Assembly (NCBI GenBank): GCA_005793615.1
Contig: SXRI01000310.1
Span: forward strand, 1-9,739
Length of the DNA: 9,739 nucleotides
DNA from: Bdellovibrionales bacterium
GTDB taxonomy: Bacteria; Bdellovibrionota; Bdellovibrionia; Bdellovibrionales; JAMPXM01
Direction: 5' to 3'
Position numbers and translations under genes: made by a program. Under the pieces are notes generated by a model. The model saw only the letters and a program-made list of their open reading frames with translations. It had not been told where the DNA came from and made no database searches. Of this stretch, positions 5,977-9,739 are shown piece after piece. The number at the start of each line of letters is the position of its first letter. The stretch's first letter is position 1.

Positions 5977-6969
5977 ATGAAGGCGATGATGCTCACCGCC
6001 GGACTCGGCACCAGACTCCGCCCCATTACCGATAAACTCGCAAAACCAGCGGTTCCCTTTTTAAATATACCGCTCTTTTATTATCCAATCTCACTAATGG
6101 AAGAGCTCGAGATCTCATCGCTTGTTCTCAACACTCACTACAAGCCCGAGCAGATTGAGAAATTAGCTCGACAAATTCCCGGCGCCAACTATCCCGTGAC
6201 CTTCTCTCACGAAGCGGAGTCTCCGCTTGGCAGCGGAGGCGGCATCTGGAAGGCGCGCAATTTGCTAGAGGGTGGTGGCAGTTTTCTTGTGTGCAACGGC
6301 GACGAGGTGATACTGCCGCACGACCCTCATATCATGAGAAAATTTTATGATGAGCACCGCAAACACGGTTCTCTTGCTACTATTTTGGTGATGGAGCACC
6401 CTGAAGTCGGTCATCAATTCGGCGGTGTTTGGGCTGACTCAAATGGTCGCGTTCATGGCTTTGCCAAGACAGATAAGGCCTACCCTGGATTGCGGGGTTA
6501 CCATTATATTGGATTGCTTCTCCTCAATGATCGGATTTTTTCCTATTTACCCGAAGGCGAAAGCAATATTCTCTACGATGCTTTGGCCAAGGGTATCGCC
6601 AAGGGAGAAGAAGTTCGCGTCGTCGTCGGCGATTTCACTTGGTATGAAACCGGGAACCCACAAAATTTTCTTAGCGCCAGTGAAGAAGCCATGCAACTTC
6701 TGATCGAAACCGACCGCCCGGACTCTCAGGCACTAGTAAAGATCTGCGCCCGGTTTTGGTCTAAGAAAACGCGCCTCGAATTTCGCGGCTCCGCTTTTAT
6801 TTTGCGAGGGACTGATTCCATCATTGATGCCAATGTTCACCTCAAGGGATTTGCGGTTCTCGGTGATGGCTCCCGTTTGGCGGCCAGCGGACAGGTTATG
6901 GAAAATATTGTTGTCATGCCCGGCGCGGAGGCCACTGGCCCCTGCGCTAACCAGATCATCTGCGCTTAA
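5977..6969 (+). CDS. Sugar-1-phosphate nucleotidyltransferase (MurU/ManC class)
   Basis: The 330-residue predicted cytoplasmic enzyme starts at ATG 5977, 9 bases after the kinase stop, so translational coupling is likely; only a weak GAGCGG lies upstream. The N-terminal Rossmann-type nucleotidyltransferase domain has the signature GLGTRLRPITDKLAKPAVP (residues 9-27; nucleotide-binding loop and conserved Lys23), PLGSGGGIWKA for the base/sugar pocket, and the metal-binding Asp109 in CNGDEV. The second metal site, usually Asp in W-x-D-x-G-T-P, is Glu224 in WYETGNPQNF. Residues of about 270-325 look like left-handed beta-helix turns (IDANVHLKGFAVLGDGSRL...ENIVVMPGAEA), as in GDP-mannose and glucose-1-phosphate nucleotidyltransferases; Pseudomonas MurU, about 220 residues, lacks this part. 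Next to an AmgK-type kinase the simplest reading is conversion of MurNAc- or GlcNAc-1-phosphate plus a nucleoside triphosphate to the nucleotide sugar and pyrophosphate. A GDP- or UDP-hexose role is an alternative. The stop overlaps that of the opposing gene. Confidence 0.8.
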   Translation: MKAMMLTAGLGTRLRPITDKLAKPAVPFLNIPLFYYPISLMEELEISSLVLNTHYKPEQIEKLARQIPGANYPVTFSHEAESPLGSGGGIWKARNLLEGGGSFLVCNGDEVILPHDPHIMRKFYDEHRKHGSLATILVMEHPEVGHQFGGVWADSNGRVHGFAKTDKAYPGLRGYHYIGLLLLNDRIFSYLPEGESNILYDALAKGIAKGEEVRVVVGDFTWYETGNPQNFLSASEEAMQLLIETDRPDSQALVKICARFWSKKTRLEFRGSAFILRGTDSIIDANVHLKGFAVLGDGSRLAASGQVMENIVVMPGAEATGPCANQIICA

Positions 6970-8321
6970 CGGTCCTGAAGCATATTGCGACGCTGGTATT
7001 GATATTGGCGAGTTACTTTCTCGAAAATCGAAGGCCCCATCGGCCCAGTGATTCCATCTTTAGCTGAGATCGACATACCCGCGATGTTTCGTCCGGAAGA
7101 CTTTGGAAGAAAATCTTTAATATTAAATCCATCTTTCGAGCGGCCACCGCCACCTTTTGCACCAGCTCCGCCGCCGCCGCTACCGAAACCGCCACCACCA
7201 GCTCCGCTGCCTGAGCCACCGGCTGTTCCTTGAATCACACCCGTTGGTACATTGGAGCGACCATCGCCACTGCCGTCACCGGTTCCGCCCGCGCCAGCGC
7301 CACGGCCACCGCCGCCCATTCCGCCACCGCCGCCACCGCCGCCCATCTCTTGGCTTCCGCTCGCGGACTTGCTCTGCCCGCCGAAGTCGCCAAGCGGCAC
7401 ACCATCACCAATGGGGCCATCGATACCCGAAGAGGGCGCCACAGGGCCGCCGGAAGCTGCCGTGTAACCAAGGCCACCAGGCATATCTGGTGCTTTCGTA
7501 CAAAACGAACTCTTTGGATCCTTAGCACAGATACATTGAATATTGGTTTGCGCGAATTGAGGGTTGTTACAATCCATTGGCGTTTGCTGTGGTGCCGGGG
7601 TCTGTTGCGTGGCCGCCTGCTGATTGCAGTCGTTTGACATGAGCATCGATGCAATGCCTGCAGCAGCTTGTGCAAACGCAGCACCCGCACTTGGCGCATA
7701 GGCACTGCAGAGTCTCGCCATACGTTTCATGTGCGACGTCTGTCCCGTTTTGTTGGCATATTTTTCCTTGGGAACGGAAAAATCCTCCATCGGTTGTCCG
7801 CCCTGCAGGTCCACTTCGGTATTGATCGCATGCATGTTCTCAACTGACTCCGAGTGATTTTGAACACCACATGCTTCACGACAGTTCGAGACCGCATATA
7901 GACAGGCACCGCCCTTCAAAGCTGACAATGCGCCCATAATTCCCGAGAGATTCGCGGCGTTCTTACAGGCCTTTGCCTGTGCCTGATTACCTTGACCTGA
8001 TTGACCGGTTTGGTTCGCCTGGTTCTGTAAGCCCTGCGACTGTTGCTGTTGCTGAGGGTTTAATCCTTGGCTCGACATTCCTGATCCGCCGCATGCCGAT
8101 TGCACCAGAGCTATTCCTTCATCACACTCATCGTTAGCTTTGCTGGTGAGATCACCATAATTTCCACCATTACCATAGTTGCTAATGTAATATTTATCGC
8201 CATCCGCCCAGGTGGTGGGGCTAACTCCCAGAATCGCAAACAGAGCCACAAGTATCACCACTGCCAACAAAATGTTTCGACGGCGAAGCTCAATCAAAAA
8301 CTGGCGACCAATGTTTTTCAT
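6966..8321 (-). CDS. Exported Cys-, Gln- and Gly-rich protein of unknown function
   Basis: I do not recognise this 451-residue protein. ATG at 8321-8319 is chosen because GGGGGA stands four bases before it; an in-frame ATG at 8345 lacks a ribosome-binding site. Residues 1-15 are basic (MKNIGRQFLIELRRR), 17-33 are a hydrophobic helix, and TWA-D at 37-40 could be a signal peptidase I site, so the protein is exported or anchored in the inner membrane. Residues 66-300 contain 12 cysteines, including GACLYAVSNCREACG and IQCICAKDPKSSFC, which suggests disulphides in an oxidising compartment. A Gln/Asn-rich piece starts at residue 88, and residues 326-393 are almost entirely Gly/Ala/Ser. The C-terminus after residue 394 is ordinary and ends in an Arg/Gln-rich tail (RQYQYQRRNM). 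The gene follows, by 171 bases, another minus-strand gene for a probably extracytoplasmic protein, so a joint surface role is plausible. Confidence 0.75.
   Translation of the reverse strand: MKNIGRQFLIELRRRNILLAVVILVALFAILGVSPTTWADGDKYYISNYGNGGNYGDLTSKANDECDEGIALVQSACGGSGMSSQGLNPQQQQQSQGLQNQANQTGQSGQGNQAQAKACKNAANLSGIMGALSALKGGACLYAVSNCREACGVQNHSESVENMHAINTEVDLQGGQPMEDFSVPKEKYANKTGQTSHMKRMARLCSAYAPSAGAAFAQAAAGIASMLMSNDCNQQAATQQTPAPQQTPMDCNNPQFAQTNIQCICAKDPKSSFCTKAPDMPGGLGYTAASGGPVAPSSGIDGPIGDGVPLGDFGGQSKSASGSQEMGGGGGGGGMGGGGRGAGAGGTGDGSGDGRSNVPTGVIQGTAGGSGSGAGGGGFGSGGGGAGAKGGGGRSKDGFNIKDFLPKSSGRNIAGMSISAKDGITGPMGPSIFEKVTRQYQYQRRNMLQDR
7143..7346 (-). repeat. Glycine-codon low-complexity tract
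   Basis: The stretch encodes residues 326-393 of the exported protein and is dominated by GGN codons, read as CCG/CCA-rich DNA on the plus strand. It includes MGGGGGGGGMGGGG (7305-7346) and a second Gly/Ser/Ala block (7143-7222). Unit length is three bases, so replication slippage would change linker length without shifting the frame. The low complexity also creates long open frames on the opposite strand that are not genes. Confidence 0.8.
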
Positions 8322-8383
8322 GTATCCCCCGACGTACTTTCTCATCGGAAGAACCAGAGCCTCACTTTAGGACGTTAGTAGGG

Positions 8384-8397
8384 AATTTCTTGAAATT
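8384..8397. promoter_or_regulatory. Short palindrome upstream of the minus-strand exported-protein gene
   Basis: AATTTC-TT-GAAATT is a perfect inverted repeat with 6-base arms and a 2-base centre, about 63 bases upstream of the start at 8321. Just upstream on the minus strand lies TTGAAA (8413-8408), but no good -10 element is found 16-18 bases from it. It could be an operator or chance in AT-rich sequence. Confidence 0.2.
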
Positions 8398-8492
8398 TCT
8401 GTGGAGTTTTCAAGACCTATCCACCCAGCTGACGGCTGTCTCATTTGTAAACAGTCAAATTCAACCTGAGCTTTAACCAAAGTGATTAGATT

Positions 8493-9739
8493 TCAAAAGT
8501 CGGCTGGCGGCGGATTTAAAATCGAGCCGGCACTTCCGCCTTCGCCGCCCACGTTCCAGGTCTCGGCGCTCAAATGAGCCCCTGAGATCAAGCGTACGGA
8601 GTAACCTGTGCGTCCACCCGCCGAGCACTTTCCGGGTATCATGACCGATGGATCCGCGGTCTCCTGACACTTGCCAAATGCTTCGACTGGAAAATTGTAG
8701 TTCAAGACCGTTTGTGCCACCCATCCGGTTAAGAGATGAGCCCAGTTTCGAATCACGTAGTACAGTTTAGGCAAAACTGTGGCGTCGAGACCACCACCTA
8801 CCGATTGTGTGATCTGACTTGCGATATTCGACGAAATATTGGCCTGCAAATTACCACCGGCATCAGGAATCTGCACAACCTTCTGCCCAAATACCGGTCG
8901 GGCGCTTGCAAAACGCTCCGGATTGTTGACGTAATTCAGCGTGTACTCGGGATCGATCGAATAATAGGTGGCGTCGAAGAGATCTGGCGTCACTGAAGAA
9001 AGCTCTGCCCTTCTCAACGGCAAGGTAGGATCACTGCTGCCTGCCATCAAATCACCAGTCGTCGGTATCGCACCGAATCTTGCGTACCATTCTAAACTCA
9101 AACGTTCGCTCTTAGCCTTGGGCGGCGCATAGGAGCGAATGATTGAATTCTGCGCACCCATCGAAATCTCCGAGGTCAGGCCAAGGGTATCACCTGGATA
9201 GCGCGAATAATTTGGCGCCCTTGAACCCATGGTTCCGGTGTCAATACTGCCATCTGCGTTGAGTCGGGGAGAAGTCAGTGGGTCAACTCGCTCACCACTG
9301 TCTGAAGTCGCGGATCCACGCGTCCAGTTTGATTTGTACCAAGGCCCGATACGACCGCCAAAGGGCTGCGCGAAAGCCCGCGCCTCAAGCGTAATGGGTG
9401 CGCCGAAAGGGGAAAATGGTTTGTGTGTCTTGGTTTCAGCCTTAACGCCGACATAGCCCATACACCAAGGATTTTTCTCGAATCCCAGGGTTGAGTGAAA
9501 CTCACTTGTCGCCTCAGGCTCGCCATTAGCCAGGTTCCTATAGAGGTTATCAGGATCGAACGCCGCGACCTGGGTCTGATCCAAGTCACTGTAAATCGAA
9601 TGTTCGACCATAAAGGGCATGGTTCCGTCATCGCATTTGTAGGCCGTATAGATTAGACCTGGCGCAGTCAAAACCTCAGGCATCACGAACTGTCCGTCAC
9701 CACCACGATTGCAGTTAGCGTCGGCCAAACCGTTGATCA
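8493..9739 (-). CDS. C-terminal part of a large extracytoplasmic protein, possibly TadE/G-like (partial)
   Basis: The frame is open to the right edge: reading in, the first complete codons give INGLADANCNRGGDG, so the TTG at 9728 is internal and the N-terminus lies outside the window. At least 414 residues are visible, ending at TGA 8495-8493. The sequence is rich in Gly, Pro, Ser, Tyr and Trp, has a few scattered cysteines and no hydrophobic helix long enough for a membrane segment. KPFSPFGAPITLEARAFAQPFGGRIGPWY recalls the 'alpha/beta with ARA(F/Y)A(K/Q)PFGG.IGP' stretch I associate with Tad-domain (TadE/TadG-like) pilus-assembly proteins of delta-type bacteria, but this is memory of a motif and not a search. 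It ends with a Gly-rich segment and NPPPADF. It probably heads a unit with the exported Cys/Gly-rich protein gene downstream, as both point the same way with 171 bases between. Confidence 0.6.
   Translation of the reverse strand, partial: INGLADANCNRGGDGQFVMPEVLTAPGLIYTAYKCDDGTMPFMVEHSIYSDLDQTQVAAFDPDNLYRNLANGEPEATSEFHSTLGFEKNPWCMGYVGVKAETKTHKPFSPFGAPITLEARAFAQPFGGRIGPWYKSNWTRGSATSDSGERVDPLTSPRLNADGSIDTGTMGSRAPNYSRYPGDTLGLTSEISMGAQNSIIRSYAPPKAKSERLSLEWYARFGAIPTTGDLMAGSSDPTLPLRRAELSSVTPDLFDATYYSIDPEYTLNYVNNPERFASARPVFGQKVVQIPDAGGNLQANISSNIASQITQSVGGGLDATVLPKLYYVIRNWAHLLTGWVAQTVLNYNFPVEAFGKCQETADPSVMIPGKCSAGGRTGYSVRLISGAHLSAETWNVGGEGGSAGSILNPPPADF

Noticed and set aside
7048..7705. Several long open frames on both strands across the Gly-rich tract
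   Set aside because: They arise from the CCG/GGC low-complexity codons of the minus-strand gene; the translations are Pro- or His/Arg-rich repeats and have no ribosome-binding sites.
8322..8345. ATG at 8345 as start of the exported-protein gene
   Set aside because: No purine-rich site precedes it on the minus strand, whereas GGGGGA stands in front of the ATG at 8321, and the shorter form has a normal signal-peptide layout.
8275..9739. Other minus-strand and plus-strand open frames such as 8473-8724 and 9275-9631
   Set aside because: They overlap the partial minus-strand gene in other frames, are short, and show Arg/Ser-rich shadow composition.

Overview
The window looks like chromosomal DNA of a Gram-negative bacterium of about 50% GC. 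The style of the genes suggests the Bdellovibrionota or a related delta-type lineage: a very large multidomain signalling phosphatase, a sigma-54-activator relative, an AmgK-type sugar kinase, and large glycine- and cysteine-rich exported proteins. The taxonomic guess is an inference; there is no rRNA or marker gene here.

Left part (1-3619). The first 112 bases hold the end of a small protein resembling the C-terminus of an AbrB/MazE-type DNA-binding protein, ending in TAG. In the same frame, about 25 bases later, begins the C-terminal two thirds of a signalling protein: lid of a STAND/AAA ATPase, a long TPR-like helical region, a GAF domain and a SpoIIE/PP2C serine phosphatase domain with all metal-binding aspartates. 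Its expected N-terminus (P-loop ATPase, often also a Ser/Thr kinase) is absent, so an insertion or rearrangement boundary probably lies near 113-136.

Middle part (3620-6969, plus strand). An intergenic region with GGTAAC/GTTACC inverted repeats over a candidate promoter precedes three same-strand genes. The first encodes what appears to be a catalytically dead sigma-54-activator-type AAA domain behind a GAF-like domain: the Walker A lysine, the Walker B acidic pair and the GAFTGA loop are all missing. The next two are an AmgK-type anomeric sugar kinase and a sugar-1-phosphate nucleotidyltransferase of the MurU/GMP-pyrophosphorylase class, 9 bases apart. Together they could phosphorylate a recycled cell-wall amino sugar at C1 and convert it to a nucleotide sugar.

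Right part (6966-9739, minus strand). Two genes point towards the middle block. The downstream one encodes an exported or membrane-anchored protein with 12 cysteines, a Gln-rich segment and a long poly-Gly region; its stop codon overlaps that of the nucleotidyltransferase gene in a shared TTAA. The upstream one runs off the right edge and encodes the C-terminal part of a large, probably extracytoplasmic protein, possibly of the TadE/TadG-like pilus-associated class. No tRNA, rRNA, CRISPR array or complete mobile element is visible, and no gene-free stretch exceeds 300 bases.
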